A stretch of 64,000 bases of DNA from Comamonadaceae bacterium CG12_big_fil_rev_8_21_14_0_65_59_15 (GTDB taxonomy: Bacteria > Pseudomonadota > Gammaproteobacteria > Burkholderiales > Burkholderiaceae_C): assembly GCA_002786915.1 (NCBI GenBank), contig PCUV01000077.1, positions 1 to 64,000 on the forward strand. Direction: 5' to 3'. Made by a program: the position numbers and the translations under genes. This document shows positions 32,992 to 42,573 of this stretch, one piece after another; within the stretch, counting starts at the first letter, position 1, and each line of letters begins with the position of its first letter. The notes under the pieces are model-generated. The model worked only from the letters and a program-made list of their open reading frames with translations. It was not told where the DNA came from and ran no database searches.

Positions 32992-33044
32992 GACCTAAGT
33001 TATCACCGATCGCCATCCAAGTCTCAACCACCCCCGGCGCATTC

Positions 33045-34445
33045 TTAGGGCACAGAATTCACATAGCGCGCCACAAACGCCCCCACAGCGCTTTCGGGCA
33101 GCGACAACCACACGGTGTGGCCACTGCCGGGGGCCACCGCCATAGGCTGCGCGTCGGCGTTTTCCATGCGTGCCAGCAGCACATCGGTATTGCCCTGCGG
33201 GTGGATGATCTCCAGCCGGTCACCGACGGCAAAGCGGTTGCGCACATTCACCTTCATCAGGCCGCGCGTTGCATCAAATTCCAGAGCATCGCCCACATAC
33301 AGGCTGCGGCCCGACTCGGAATAACCGCGCAGGTAATTTTGCGTTTCTTCAGGCGTGTGGCGCTGAAAAAAACCGCTGGTGTAGCCGCGGTTAGCCAGGC
33401 CTTCGAGTTGCCCCAGCAATTCGGGGGTAAGTTCGCGCCCAGCCACGGCGTCGTCAATGGCGCGGCGGTAGCTTTGCACCGTGCGCGCCACGTAATACGG
33501 GCTTTTGGTGCGGCCTTCGATCTTGAGCGAATCCACACCCATTTCAACCAGTCGTTGGACGTGCTCGATGGCGCGCAGGTCTTTGCTGTTCATCACGTAG
33601 GTGCCGTGCTCGTCTTCTTCGATGGGCATATAGCTGCCCGTGCGCTGACTTTCTTCGATCAGATAGACCTGATCGGCCTGCGCTGCGCGCACCAGCGGCT
33701 GCGGCGTACCCGGCATAAGCGCCGCAGACCCACACCCGCCCGGCGCCGGGTCTGCACCGGCTGGCTGCTGCGCTTGTTCCCGCGCCGCTTGCGCGGTCAG
33801 CACGTCGCCCGAGGCATCGACCACGCCGGGTTGCGTTTTGTAGTCCCAGCGGCACGAATTGGTGCAACTGCCCTGGTTGGCATCGCGGTGGTTGAAGTAG
33901 CCCGACAGCAGGCAGCGGCCCGAATAGGCAATGCACAGCGCGCCGTGCACAAACACTTCCAGCTCCATGTCGGGGCAGGCCTGGCGGATTTCTTCGACTT
34001 GGTCTAAGGAGAGCTCGCGCGACAAAATGATGCGTTTGAGCCCCACTTTTTGCCAGAACTTGACCGCCGCCGAGTTGACGGTGTTGGACTGCACAGAGAG
34101 GTGGATTTCCATCTCGGGCCAGGTTTCGCGCACCATCATGATCAGGCCGGGGTCGGACATGATCATGGCATTGGGCTTCAAGGCAATCACCGGCGCCATG
34201 TTGTCGATGTAGTGCCTTATTTTGTTGCCATGCGGGAAGATATTGCTCACCAAAAAGAAGCGCGCACCTTTGGCGTGCGCGGTGTCGATACCCTGCTTCA
34301 ACACCTCGATGTCACCAAAGTCGTTGTTGCGCACGCGCAGAGAGTAGCGGGGCTGACCGGCGTAAATGGCGTTGGCGCCAAAGGCCAGTGCCGTTTCCAG
34401 CATGGCCAGGGAGCCGGCCGGAGCCAATAGTTCGGGGGTTTTCAT
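33045..34445 (-). CDS. trhP: TrhP/YegQ-type U32 peptidase-family tRNA hydroxylation protein
   Basis: The protein has 466 residues. Landmarks are LLAPAGSLAMLETALAFGAN, YAGQPRYSLR, FVHGALCIAYSGRCLLS, GSCTNSCRW and DSLKIEGRTKSPYYVA. Family knowledge: TrhP (YegQ) is an Fe-S protein required for 5-hydroxyuridine at tRNA position 34. The Cys residues are present. A linker (about residues 215-250, REQAQQPAGADPAPGGCGS) is unlike the E. coli version and includes an inverted repeat (GCAGACCC ... GGGTCTGC at 33724-33755). The gene is otherwise complete. Confidence 0.85.
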   Translation of the reverse strand: MKTPELLAPAGSLAMLETALAFGANAIYAGQPRYSLRVRNNDFGDIEVLKQGIDTAHAKGARFFLVSNIFPHGNKIRHYIDNMAPVIALKPNAMIMSDPGLIMMVRETWPEMEIHLSVQSNTVNSAAVKFWQKVGLKRIILSRELSLDQVEEIRQACPDMELEVFVHGALCIAYSGRCLLSGYFNHRDANQGSCTNSCRWDYKTQPGVVDASGDVLTAQAAREQAQQPAGADPAPGGCGSAALMPGTPQPLVRAAQADQVYLIEESQRTGSYMPIEEDEHGTYVMNSKDLRAIEHVQRLVEMGVDSLKIEGRTKSPYYVARTVQSYRRAIDDAVAGRELTPELLGQLEGLANRGYTSGFFQRHTPEETQNYLRGYSESGRSLYVGDALEFDATRGLMKVNVRNRFAVGDRLEIIHPQGNTDVLLARMENADAQPMAVAPGSGHTVWLSLPESAVGAFVARYVNSVP

Positions 34446-34562
34446 GAAGCGACATGACTCATCAAAGGGGATGAATTATCTGTGCCTTTGCCGAATGACG
34501 AGCTATGCAGTCTTGACTGGTTGGTGGCATTCAATCGACTTCAAACCAGACATAGGCAGTAA

Positions 34563-34592
34563 TTTTGTCCAAAAATACGTTTTTGTCTAAAA
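34563..34592 (+). promoter_or_regulatory. repeated TTTTGTCYAAAA sites over a promoter
   Basis: TTTTGTCCAAAA (34563-34574) and TTTTGTCTAAAA (34581-34592) lie 18 bp apart, with TAAAAT at 34588 as a possible -10 box. It lies just before the Phd-like gene, as expected for autoregulation. Confidence 0.5.
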
Positions 34593-34599
34593 TAATCGC

Positions 34600-35046
34600 A
34601 TGCTTACTTTTTCAGCCTCCCAAGCCAAACAGAATTTTGGTGCACTCATGGGTCACTTGGCGCAAAGCCCGGTGGCGATTGAACGGCATCAAAAAATTGT
34701 GGCCATTGTCATGTCGCCCGAGGCGGCGGCGGCCACGCCCTCTTTGCAGCAAGCTGCGCGTACGCAACAACAGCAGCGCGAATTGCAACGACTGATGCGC
34801 CACCAGCAGTGGGCCATTGCCTTGCTGTGCGCCGAACCCGCCACGCAGCAACTTCACCTGGAAGCCGCGCGCAGTGTGGTGCAACGCTGGCAGGCAGAAC
34901 AGCTGTGCAGTGCCGATTACATCGAACGTTGGCAAAACTGGCTGGCATTGCCTGTCACAGAACTGGCACAGCGCATGTGCAGTGATTCCGAAGGCTGGGG
35001 CCCCGCCATGCGACAAAACTCGCCGTTTGCGACCAACCCGCCATGA
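34600..35046 (+). CDS. Phd/YefM-like antitoxin with extended C-terminus, 148 aa
   Basis: The N-terminal 50 residues (FSASQAKQNFGALMGHLAQS, PVAIERHQKIVAIVMSPE) match the Phd/YefM DNA-binding fold. The Gln-rich C-terminal part is long for an antitoxin and may bind the partner. It is joined by ATGA to the nucleotidyltransferase-like gene and preceded by two operator-like repeats, the arrangement of a self-regulated toxin-antitoxin pair. Confidence 0.6.
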   Translation: MLTFSASQAKQNFGALMGHLAQSPVAIERHQKIVAIVMSPEAAAATPSLQQAARTQQQQRELQRLMRHQQWAIALLCAEPATQQLHLEAARSVVQRWQAEQLCSADYIERWQNWLALPVTELAQRMCSDSEGWGPAMRQNSPFATNPP

Positions 35047-35603
35047 ATGTCGATGCTCTCATGCAACTGTTGGCAGCCGCACAAGCCTTATGCGGCCATC
35101 GCGACTATGTGGTCATTGGCAGCTTGTCGGTGCTGGGAATGGCGCAGGTGGAGGCCATTCCGAGGGACATGACGCTGTCCATTGATGCTGATTGCTACAC
35201 CTTGGCCGACCCACCGCGCGTGTTTGATCTGGCGATCCAACTGGGCGAAGGCAGCCCCTATCACCAGCAGCATGGTGTTTATCTGGATCCCGTGTCGCCC
35301 CACCTGCCAACCCTGCCGCAAGGCTGGGCGCAACGGCTGATTTTGATTGAGCGTCCACCCGTGGTAGCCCATTGTCTGGATGCCAACGATGCCGCCATCT
35401 CCAAGCTAGCGCGCGGCGAACCGCGTGATCTGCGCTGGGTGCGCGCCGGTTTGCAAGCGAATTTGATGTCCGTACCGATGTTGCGCCTGCGCTTGCGGCA
35501 GACCATGTTTCTGGATGCCGCTGAGCAGCAGGCCACGGAACTGCGCCTGGCCGAACTGGCCGGGTCTGTCAAGCCGACGCCGCAATCGGACGCAACACAC
35601 TGA
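35043..35603 (+). CDS. nucleotidyltransferase-like protein (DUF6036 type), putative toxin
   Basis: The protein has 186 residues. [15 protein letters not shown] followed by [11 protein letters not shown] gives a GS...DxD pattern of the nucleotidyltransferase superfamily (here D-A-D), as in DUF6036 proteins linked to toxin-antitoxin pairs. It starts in ATGA overlap with the Phd-like gene. The last 35 nt overlap the 3' end of aroC. The likely role is toxin of the pair; the target is not known. Confidence 0.55.
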   Translation: MNVDALMQLLAAAQALCGHRDYVVIGSLSVLGMAQVEAIPRDMTLSIDADCYTLADPPRVFDLAIQLGEGSPYHQQHGVYLDPVSPHLPTLPQGWAQRLILIERPPVVAHCLDANDAAISKLARGEPRDLRWVRAGLQANLMSVPMLRLRLRQTMFLDAAEQQATELRLAELAGSVKPTPQSDATH

Positions 35604-36663
35604 CCACATCGCCACATTGGGCTCGCTGGCGCAGTGCGTGGTCCATCACCACCAACGCCAGCATGGCTTCCAGAATGGGGGTGGCGCGAATGCCTACGCA
35701 GGGGTCGTGGCGACCTTTGGTGACCACCTCGGTCGGCTGGCCATGAACGTCAATGGAGGCACGTGGGGTCAGGATCGAGCTGGTGGGCTTGATCGCCACC
35801 GACACTTCCAGGTCTTGCCCGCTGGTGATGCCACCCAAAGTACCGCCCGCGTTGTTGCCCATGAACCCGGCGGCTGAAAGCGCGTCTCCGTGCGTGCTGC
35901 CGCGCTGCGCCACACAAGCAAAACCAGCGCCAATTTCCACGCCCTTCACCGCGTTGATGCCCATCATGGCGTAAGCAATGTCGGCGTCCATCTTGTCAAA
36001 CAGCGGCTCGCCCAGGCCCACCGGCACGTTGGATGCACTCACGCGCAGGCGTGCACCGCAACTGTCACCGGCCTTGCGCAACGCGGCCAGGTAAGCTTCC
36101 AGCGCGCTCACATCGGCTACCGGGGCAAAAAACGGGCTGTGGGGCACGTGCTCCCACGATTCAAAGGCAATCGGCAATTCGCCAATTTGCGTCATGCAGC
36201 CGCGAAAGGTGGTGCCGTATTTTTCAAACAGCCACTTTTTGGCCACAGCCCCCGCTGCCACCATGGGCGCGGTGAGCCGGGCGCTGCTGCGGCCACCGCC
36301 ACGCGGGTCGCGGATGCCGTATTTCTGAAAGTACGCGTAATCGGCGTGACCCGGGCGAAAGGTCTGAACGATGTTGCCGTAATCCTTGCTGCGCTGGTCG
36401 GTGTTTTTAATCAGCAGGCAGATCGGCGTGCCGGTGGTTTGGCCTTCATACACGCCACTGAGGATTTCAACCGCGTCAGGTTCGTTGCGCTGGGTCACGA
36501 ATTGGCTGGTGCCGGGGCGGCGGCGATCCAGGTCGCCTTGGATGTCGGCCTCCGACAACGCCAGCCCGGGCGGGCAGCCATCAATCACGCAGCCAATGGC
36601 CGGGCCGTGGGATTCACCAAAGTTGGTGACTGCGAATAGGGTTCCGAAGGTATTGCCGCTCAT
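35569..36663 (-). CDS. aroC: chorismate synthase
   Basis: The protein has 364 residues, the common length. It converts EPSP to chorismate using reduced FMN. Conserved segments are [27 protein letters not shown] and the region [14 protein letters not shown]. The catalytic His residues in GESHG and RPGHADY are present. No insertion is seen. It converges with the toxin-like gene and overlaps it by 35 nt. Confidence 0.96.
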   Translation of the reverse strand: MSGNTFGTLFAVTNFGESHGPAIGCVIDGCPPGLALSEADIQGDLDRRRPGTSQFVTQRNEPDAVEILSGVYEGQTTGTPICLLIKNTDQRSKDYGNIVQTFRPGHADYAYFQKYGIRDPRGGGRSSARLTAPMVAAGAVAKKWLFEKYGTTFRGCMTQIGELPIAFESWEHVPHSPFFAPVADVSALEAYLAALRKAGDSCGARLRVSASNVPVGLGEPLFDKMDADIAYAMMGINAVKGVEIGAGFACVAQRGSTHGDALSAAGFMGNNAGGTLGGITSGQDLEVSVAIKPTSSILTPRASIDVHGQPTEVVTKGRHDPCVGIRATPILEAMLALVVMDHALRQRAQCGDVVSVLRPIAASA

Positions 36664-36772
36664 GGGGAGTGATTATCCCTGAGCAGGCGACAAGACACCA
36701 ACCGCGGGGACGATTCATGGATGCCGGATCGGGTCCGGCATGACATCGCCACGCCGACAGTTCCGCTTCAAT

Positions 36773-37237
36773 TTACAGCTTGGGCGCGTCGTCCGGGCCT
36801 TCGCCTTCGGGCCAGTCGTGGATGTAGGCCTTGAGCATCTTGTTCTCAAAGCTCTGGCTGTCCACCACGGCGCGCGCCACGTCGTGAAAGCTGATCACAC
36901 CCATGAGTGTCTTCTTGTTCATCACCGGCATGTAACGCGCATGGCTGTCAAGCATCATGCGGCGCACTTCGTCCATATCGGTTTCGGTGGTGCAGGTCAG
37001 CGGATGGTCGTCCATGGCCGCGCGCACGGTGGACTGCGTGATATTGCCCTTGGTTTTGACCAGCACCTGGGTGAGTTCACGCACGGTCACCATGCCTACC
37101 AGTTCGCCATGATCCATCACCACCAGCGAGCCAATATCGCGCTCGTTCATCTGCTCCAAGGCGCTCATCAAAGATTGGTCCGGGTTGGCGGTGTAAAGGG
37201 TGCCGCCTTTGATGCGCAAAATATCACTGACTTTCAT
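36773..37237 (-). CDS. tandem CBS-domain protein, 154 aa
   Basis: Two CBS motifs cover the protein: MKVSDILRIKGGTLYTANPD in the first, and TVRAAMDDHPLTCTTETDMD, VRRMMLDSHARYMPVMN in the second. CBS pairs bind adenosine nucleotides and usually regulate partners. A ribosome binding site GAAGGAGACCT precedes the ATG. It stands alone, so the partner is unknown. Confidence 0.8.
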   Translation of the reverse strand: MKVSDILRIKGGTLYTANPDQSLMSALEQMNERDIGSLVVMDHGELVGMVTVRELTQVLVKTKGNITQSTVRAAMDDHPLTCTTETDMDEVRRMMLDSHARYMPVMNKKTLMGVISFHDVARAVVDSQSFENKMLKAYIHDWPEGEGPDDAPKL

Positions 37238-37390
37238 AGGTCTCCTTCATGGGTATGGGCAACCCGCATGGGTTGGTTGGCAGGAATATAGCCCACAAAT
37301 GCACTGGCAGACCTAGTGATTACCATCATGCCAGTCGTCATCTGGTTGAAAATGCTGTCCGCAAGTTTGGTCTTACTGCAAAGGAACCCC

Positions 37391-38701
37391 ATGTCTGGTT
37401 ACGCCGATCCTGGTTTTGACACACTGTGCCTGCACGCGGGCGCAGCCCCCGACCCCGCCACGGGCGCGCGCGCGGTGCCAATTCACTTGAGCACCTCGTT
37501 TGTTTTTGAGTCCAGCGAACACGCCCAATCACTGTTTAATCTGGAGCGCGCCGGGCACGTCTATAGCCGCATCAGCAACCCCACCAACGCGGTGCTCGAA
37601 GAGCGCATGGCGGCACTTGAAGGCGGCATTGGCGCCATCACCACCGCCAGCGGCCAGGCCGCGCTGCACCTGAGCATTGCCACGCTGATGGGCGCGGGCA
37701 GCCACATCGTGGCCAGCACCGCGCTGTACGGCGGCAGCCAGAACCTGCTGCACTACACGCTGCGCCGCTTTGGCATCGAGACCACGTTTGTCAAGCCCGG
37801 TGACATTGACGGCTGGCGCGCGGCCATTCGCCCCAACACCAAACTGCTGTTCGGCGAAACCGTGGGCAACCCGGGGCTCGACGTGCTGGACATTCCCACG
37901 GTGGCGTCGATTGCACACGACGCGGGCGTGCCGCTGCTGGTGGACTCCACGCTGACCACGCCCTGGCTGATGAAGCCGTTCGAGCACGGCGCGGACCTTG
38001 TCTATCACTCGGCAACCAAATTTTTAAGCGGCCACGGCACGGTGATTGGCGGCGTGGTGGTGGACGGCGGCAGTTTTGACTGGGACGCCAGCGGCAAATT
38101 TCCTGAGCTCACGCAGCCCTACGACGGCTTTCATGGCATGGTGTTCAGCGAAGAGTCCACCGTAGGTGCCTTTCTGCTGCGCGCGCGCCGAGAAGGCTTG
38201 CGCGACTTTGGCGCGTGTTTGAGCCCGCATTCAGCCTGGCTGATCTTGCAGGGCACCGAAACCTTGCCGCTGCGCATGGCGCAGCACATGCGCAACACGC
38301 AAAAAGTGGTGGCGTTTCTGGCCAGTCACCCATTTGTGTCGCGCGTGGGTCACCCCATGCTGCCCACGCATCCCAGCCACGCGCTGGCGCAAAAGCTGCT
38401 GCCGCGCGGGGCCGGGTCAGTGTTCAGTTTTGACCTGAAAGGTGACCGCGCGCAGGGCAAAAAGTTTGTCGAAACACTCAAGTTGTTCAGCCACCTGGCC
38501 AACGTGGGCGACTGCCGCAGCCTGGTGATTCACCCGGCCAGCACCACGCACTTTCGCATGGACGACGCGGCGCTGGCAGGTGCGGGCATATCGCAAGGCA
38601 CGATCCGCTTGTCGATTGGTCTGGAAGACGCCGACGACCTGGTAGACGATCTGAAGCGGGCGCTCAAAGCGGCTGAGAGGGCCGCCGCCGCTCAGCCATG
38701 A
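37391..38701 (+). CDS. PLP-dependent O-acylhomoserine sulfhydrylase (MetY/MetZ type)
   Basis: The start at ATG 37391 follows AAAGGAACCCC; the longer frame from 37316 lacks this. The protein has 436 residues and the Cys/Met metabolism PLP fold. Landmarks are YSRISNPTNAVLE, ASGQAAL, ETVGNPGLDVLD, and the PLP-binding Lys in YHSATKFLSGHG. The C-terminal motif TIRLSIGLEDADDLVDDL is present. It makes homocysteine directly from O-acetyl- or O-succinyl-homoserine and sulfide. Which ester is used cannot be told. Confidence 0.85.
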   Translation: MSGYADPGFDTLCLHAGAAPDPATGARAVPIHLSTSFVFESSEHAQSLFNLERAGHVYSRISNPTNAVLEERMAALEGGIGAITTASGQAALHLSIATLMGAGSHIVASTALYGGSQNLLHYTLRRFGIETTFVKPGDIDGWRAAIRPNTKLLFGETVGNPGLDVLDIPTVASIAHDAGVPLLVDSTLTTPWLMKPFEHGADLVYHSATKFLSGHGTVIGGVVVDGGSFDWDASGKFPELTQPYDGFHGMVFSEESTVGAFLLRARREGLRDFGACLSPHSAWLILQGTETLPLRMAQHMRNTQKVVAFLASHPFVSRVGHPMLPTHPSHALAQKLLPRGAGSVFSFDLKGDRAQGKKFVETLKLFSHLANVGDCRSLVIHPASTTHFRMDDAALAGAGISQGTIRLSIGLEDADDLVDDLKRALKAAERAAAAQP

Positions 38702-38716
38702 TTGCATCGTTATTAG

Positions 38717-38752
38717 TAGCTGTCTGCGCTTATACAGCAAGGGCTAGAGGCA
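38717..38752 (+). repeat. dispersed ~36-bp repeat, copy 4 (intergenic)
   Basis: TAGCTGTCTGCGCTTATACA then GCAAGGGCTAGAGGCA. It shares TGCGCTTAT and GGGCTAGAGGC with copy 3. Confidence 0.75.
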
Positions 38753-38784
38753 CTTTTCTTATCTAAATATCGGAACGATCCACC

Positions 38785-39603
38785 ATGTATGTCACCGTCC
38801 ACCAGGCCCCCATTTATTGCTACACAGGTGGCCAGCCGTTTGACGCCGCGAAACCCACAGTAGTGTTCATCCACGGCGTGCTCAACGACCACAGCGTCTG
38901 GATTTTGCAAAGCCGCTATCTGGCGCACCACGGCTACAACGTGCTGGCGCTCGACCTGCCCGGCCACGGCCGCAGCCAGGGCGACGCACCTGAGAGCGTG
39001 GCGCAGGCCGCAGACTTTGTGGCAGCGCTGTTGGACGCAGCAGGTGTGGAGCGCGCCGCGCTGGTGGGGCACAGCTGGGGCTCGCTGATTGCGCTGGAAA
39101 CCGCCGCACAGCTCAAAGAGCGCGCCAGCCACCTGGTGCTGATTGGCAGCGCCAGCCCGATGCGCGTGTCGCCAGCCTTGCTGGATGCGTCGGTCAACAA
39201 TCCCGAACAAGCCATCAAGCTGGTGAACGTTTTTTCGCGCAGCACGTTGGCACCGCCGCCCTCGGCCCTGGGGCCGGGCACCTGGGTCTATGGTGCCGGC
39301 CTGGCGCTGGGCCGACGCGTGCTCGCCAGCAACAAAACGGTCAACGTGTTTTACCGCGGCTTCAAGGCCTGCGACAGCTACAGCGGTGCCGACGCCGCCA
39401 TCACGCAGATCACCTGCCCGGTGCTGTTTGTGCTGGGCGAACATGACCAGATGACGCCGCCCAAAGCGGCGCAGGGCTTGATCAGTGCGGCGCGTACCAG
39501 CGGCAAGCAGGTGCAGGTGGTGATGCTGCCGGTCGGTCACAACCAGATGACCGAAGCGCCCGACGCCACCTTGTTTGCGCTGCGCGATTTTCTGGCGAGC
39601 TGA
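38785..39603 (+). CDS. alpha/beta hydrolase, 272 aa
   Basis: Family signs are VFIHGVLNDHSVW, LPGHGRS, the nucleophile elbow GHSWGS near residue 96 and a late Asp/His pair (LGEHDQMTPP and PVGHNQM). The protein is cytoplasmic with no signal peptide. It is of the esterase or carboxylester hydrolase type; the substrate is not told by the sequence. It follows the O-acylhomoserine sulfhydrylase gene and a copy of the dispersed repeat. Confidence 0.82.
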   Translation: MYVTVHQAPIYCYTGGQPFDAAKPTVVFIHGVLNDHSVWILQSRYLAHHGYNVLALDLPGHGRSQGDAPESVAQAADFVAALLDAAGVERAALVGHSWGSLIALETAAQLKERASHLVLIGSASPMRVSPALLDASVNNPEQAIKLVNVFSRSTLAPPPSALGPGTWVYGAGLALGRRVLASNKTVNVFYRGFKACDSYSGADAAITQITCPVLFVLGEHDQMTPPKAAQGLISAARTSGKQVQVVMLPVGHNQMTEAPDATLFALRDFLAS

Positions 39604-39642
39604 AAACGGCTACGACAAAGCCACCAGCAAGCCCAGCCAGAC

Positions 39643-40497
39643 TCAGCCCTGATGTGCCATGTGCTCGCGCATGAAGGCCTCAAATTGCGACGCTGGCAAC
39701 GGTCTGCTGAAGTAAAACCCCTGCACCTCGTCGCAGCCCTGCAACCTCAGGTAGGCCAATTGGCTCGCGGTTTCAACCCCCTCGGCAATGGTGTGCATGC
39801 CCAGGCTGCTGGCCAGATTGATGATGGCCGACACGATGGCCTTGTCGTCCGGGTCGTCGCTGATGTCACGCACAAAAGACTGGTCGATCTTGAGCTTGGA
39901 GACGTTGAACTTTTTCAGGTAGCTTAAGGACGAATAACCGGTACCAAAGTCGTCAATGGACATGCGAACGCCCAGGTCGTGCAGCCGGTTCATCAACGCG
40001 ATCGCCGCCACCGGGTTGTCCATGGCGGTGGCTTCGGTCAACTCGATTTCCAGAAACTGTGCAGGCAGGTCGGCCTGCTCCAGAATACGCGTGACCATGT
40101 TAAACAGGTTCGGGTGGCGAAACTGCACCGCCGACAGATTGACCGCCATGGTGAGGGGTGCAAACCCCATCGTCTGCCACTGCTTGGCTTGCTGCGCCGC
40201 CGTACGCATGACCCATTCGCCCAGCTCCAGAATCTGCCCGCTGTCTTCTGCAATGGGAATGAACTCCGCTGGCGACAGCGGACCAAACTCAGCACTGCGC
40301 CAGCGCAACAGCGCCTCGGCCCCTACCACACGACCGTCTTGCAACGACATCTGTGGCTGGTAGTGCAATTCAAATTCATGGCGCTCCAGCGCATGGCGCA
40401 TGGCATTGACCAACTTGAGCGTGCGCTCCGACTGGGCCTGCATCTCTTGGGTAAAGAAGCAAAACGCGTTGCGGTTGGCCTGCTTGACGCGGTACAC
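39643..40497 (-). pseudogene. EAL domain part of a frameshifted GGDEF-EAL protein
   Basis: This frame starts with GTG at 40497 and reads YRVKQANRNAFCFFTQEM, the normal end of a GGDEF domain, then a full EAL phosphodiesterase domain: EALLRWR, ELTEATAMDN, DDFGTGYSSL, KIDQSFVRDI, EGVET and GFYFSRPL. All catalytic residues are present. A single missing base near 40495 (GCG ATG TAC expected, GCGTGTAC seen) separates it from the upstream sensor-GGDEF frame. It probably cannot be made with its sensor unless the ribosome slips. Confidence 0.75.
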
Positions 40498-42419
40498 GCC
40501 GTGTCGGCATTTTTGGCCAGAGTTTCAAAGTCTTGCCCGTCTTGCGGGAACATGGCAATCCCGATCGAGGCCGTTGCCACCAGCTCCATGTGGTCCACCA
40601 TGCAGGGCTGCTCCAGCGCGCTCGTCATCTTCATGGCAACCTGCGCCGCGCCTTCCGCATCGACCGAGGGCAGCAGCAAAATGAATTCGTCACCGCCCAT
40701 GCGCGACAGGCTGTCTTGCGCACGCAGCAAAGCCGTCAGCCGCCGGGACACCTCCACAAGCAAGCGGTCGCCCACACTGTGCCCCAGCGTGTCGTTGATG
40801 GTCTTGAAATGATCCAGGTCGAGGAACATCACCGCCAGATGTTCGTGCCCACGCTTGGCCAGGTTGCACATCAAATCAAAATGCTCGCGCACCAGCGAGC
40901 GGTTGGGCAAACCGGTGAGCTGGTCAAAATGCGCCAGATGCTGTATCTGCGCCTGCGCACGGCGCATCTCACCGATGTCACGGGTGATCGACAGAATGCA
41001 GGGCACCCCATTGAATGAAACGACTGCCGCCGACATCAATGCATGCACGACGCCACCGTCTTTTTTAACGAAATCGGCCTCCAGATTGGTACAGCGCCCG
41101 TCCTTGCGCAGCACCTCCACCAGCCGTTGCCGATCGGCCAGATCATGCCAGATGCTAATTTGCGCTGACGTTTTTCCAAGCACTTCGTCGCTGGACCACC
41201 CGGTCAACTGTTCAAAACCCTCATTCACGTCAAGATACAAACCATCTGCCAGACGGTTGATATTGACCGAATCTGGACTGGTGCGAAAAGCCTTTCGGTA
41301 GCGCTCCTCGCTTTCCAGCAACCTGCGCTGCACCTCCAGGCTTTCCTGTTGATCTTTCATCCGATCCAGCGCGTAGCTGATATCCATCGCCATTTCGGTC
41401 AGCAAGGCTTGTGCCGCTTCGTCAAACGCGTTTATCGTGTCAGAGTACACCGCAAAAGCGCCCACGACCTTGCCCTTTTGCCGCAGCGGCAGGCTGGCCA
41501 CCGCCGCCCATCCGTATCTGCGGGCACGCTCATGCCAAGGTGCGGAACTGGGATCGTTTTGGAAATCCTGCACCCAGCAAGATGCATCCTCACGCATCGA
41601 CGTGCCCACCGGTCCGTGGCTGGCCGGATTGGCCGGATCCAGGCTCACGCCCACGCCTTCCAGATAGTCGGTACCGTCGCCAAACCACGCCACGGGCCGC
41701 ACAGATTGCGCGTCCGCGTCGGGTTCACCGATCCAGGCCAGGCGCATGCCACCAAAATTGACCGCGTCGCGGCACAGAATGGCAAACAGCTCATCTTTGT
41801 TTTGGCAGCGCACAATGGCCTGATTGCACTGGCTCAAAGCGGCGTACAAACGGCTCAGACGCTCGGCCTTCTGTTGCGCCAACTTGCGCTGCGTGATGTT
41901 GCGCGACAGCACCAGAAAAGTGGCTTCTGCGTCTTGGCGCGCGCTTTTTTTGGACACCGACAGTTCAAACCACTGCACGCCGTCGGCGGTCTGCAGTTCA
42001 ATCTGGTGCCCCAGCGAAAAGCCGTTTTCATGCGCCTCATGAATGGCCGCCATTGTCGTCTGCGCTGGCTCAGGCGGCAACACCTCGGCCAGTGTTTTCC
42101 CCAACAATTGCTCGGGTGGCATGGCCAACCGCTCCCGATGCGCGGCGTGCACTTTCAGGTACCGCCCCCGACCATCCATTTCAAACATCAAATCGGGCAG
42201 CGCCCTCAAGGTGTCAATCAGTTCCTGGTTAAGTTGCGCCAGCTCACCTTGGTTGGCTGCCAGATCGCGCGCCAGCAGCTCGGCCCGCTGGCGACTGGTC
42301 GTGGCGCGATAGACCAACCAGGCCAGCACCAGCACCAGCATCAGCAACGCTGCCAACGCGATGACTTCACTCACCTGTGCCACCCGGTCCCAACCGCACC
42401 CAAGTGAACACCAGCGCAT
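40323..42419 (-). CDS. PAS-GAF-PAS-GGDEF part of the frameshifted protein
   Basis: The frame has 698 codons but loses the GGDEF sense at about residue 642 (NADTA then CTASSRPTATRF instead of NADTAMYRVKQ). Before that: membrane helix (IALAALLMLVLVLAWLVY), PAS, GAF (RLAWIGEPDADAQ), a second PAS, and a GGDEF domain with RMGGDEF. About 55 residues after the shift are nonsense. The start is also suspicious, because a better N-terminus lies in another frame (42367-42465). Sensor, cyclase and phosphodiesterase were once one polypeptide. Confidence 0.75.
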   Translation of the reverse strand: MRWCSLGCGWDRVAQVSEVIALAALLMLVLVLAWLVYRATTSRQRAELLARDLAANQGELAQLNQELIDTLRALPDLMFEMDGRGRYLKVHAAHRERLAMPPEQLLGKTLAEVLPPEPAQTTMAAIHEAHENGFSLGHQIELQTADGVQWFELSVSKKSARQDAEATFLVLSRNITQRKLAQQKAERLSRLYAALSQCNQAIVRCQNKDELFAILCRDAVNFGGMRLAWIGEPDADAQSVRPVAWFGDGTDYLEGVGVSLDPANPASHGPVGTSMREDASCWVQDFQNDPSSAPWHERARRYGWAAVASLPLRQKGKVVGAFAVYSDTINAFDEAAQALLTEMAMDISYALDRMKDQQESLEVQRRLLESEERYRKAFRTSPDSVNINRLADGLYLDVNEGFEQLTGWSSDEVLGKTSAQISIWHDLADRQRLVEVLRKDGRCTNLEADFVKKDGGVVHALMSAAVVSFNGVPCILSITRDIGEMRRAQAQIQHLAHFDQLTGLPNRSLVREHFDLMCNLAKRGHEHLAVMFLDLDHFKTINDTLGHSVGDRLLVEVSRRLTALLRAQDSLSRMGGDEFILLLPSVDAEGAAQVAMKMTSALEQPCMVDHMELVATASIGIAMFPQDGQDFETLAKNADTACTASSRPTATRFASLPKRCRPSRSARSSWSMPCAMRWSAMNLNCTTSHRCRCKTVVW

Positions 42420-42465
42420 CCACCAGTGCGCTGATGATCAACGTGCGACGCAACTTTGACGACAT
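42367..42465 (-). CDS. possible N-terminal fragment of the same sensor protein
   Basis: ATG 42465 is preceded by AGAAGGATCTGTTGGCT. It opens 32 codons, including SSKLRRTLIISALVDALVF, a typical positive-inside start of a membrane sensor. The frame stops just after the start of the next frame, which supplies the second hydrophobic stretch. A second frameshift near 42370 would join them. It is an inference. Confidence 0.35.
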   Translation of the reverse strand: MSSKLRRTLIISALVDALVFTWVRLGPGGTGE

Positions 42466-42573
42466 AGCCAACAGATCCTTCTGTCAGGTTGAAACGCTTG
42501 GACAAAATCAATGGCGCATTGTGACCCAATTCATACGAACAGCCTAGCAAGGCGGATGCGGTCATTTTCACTT

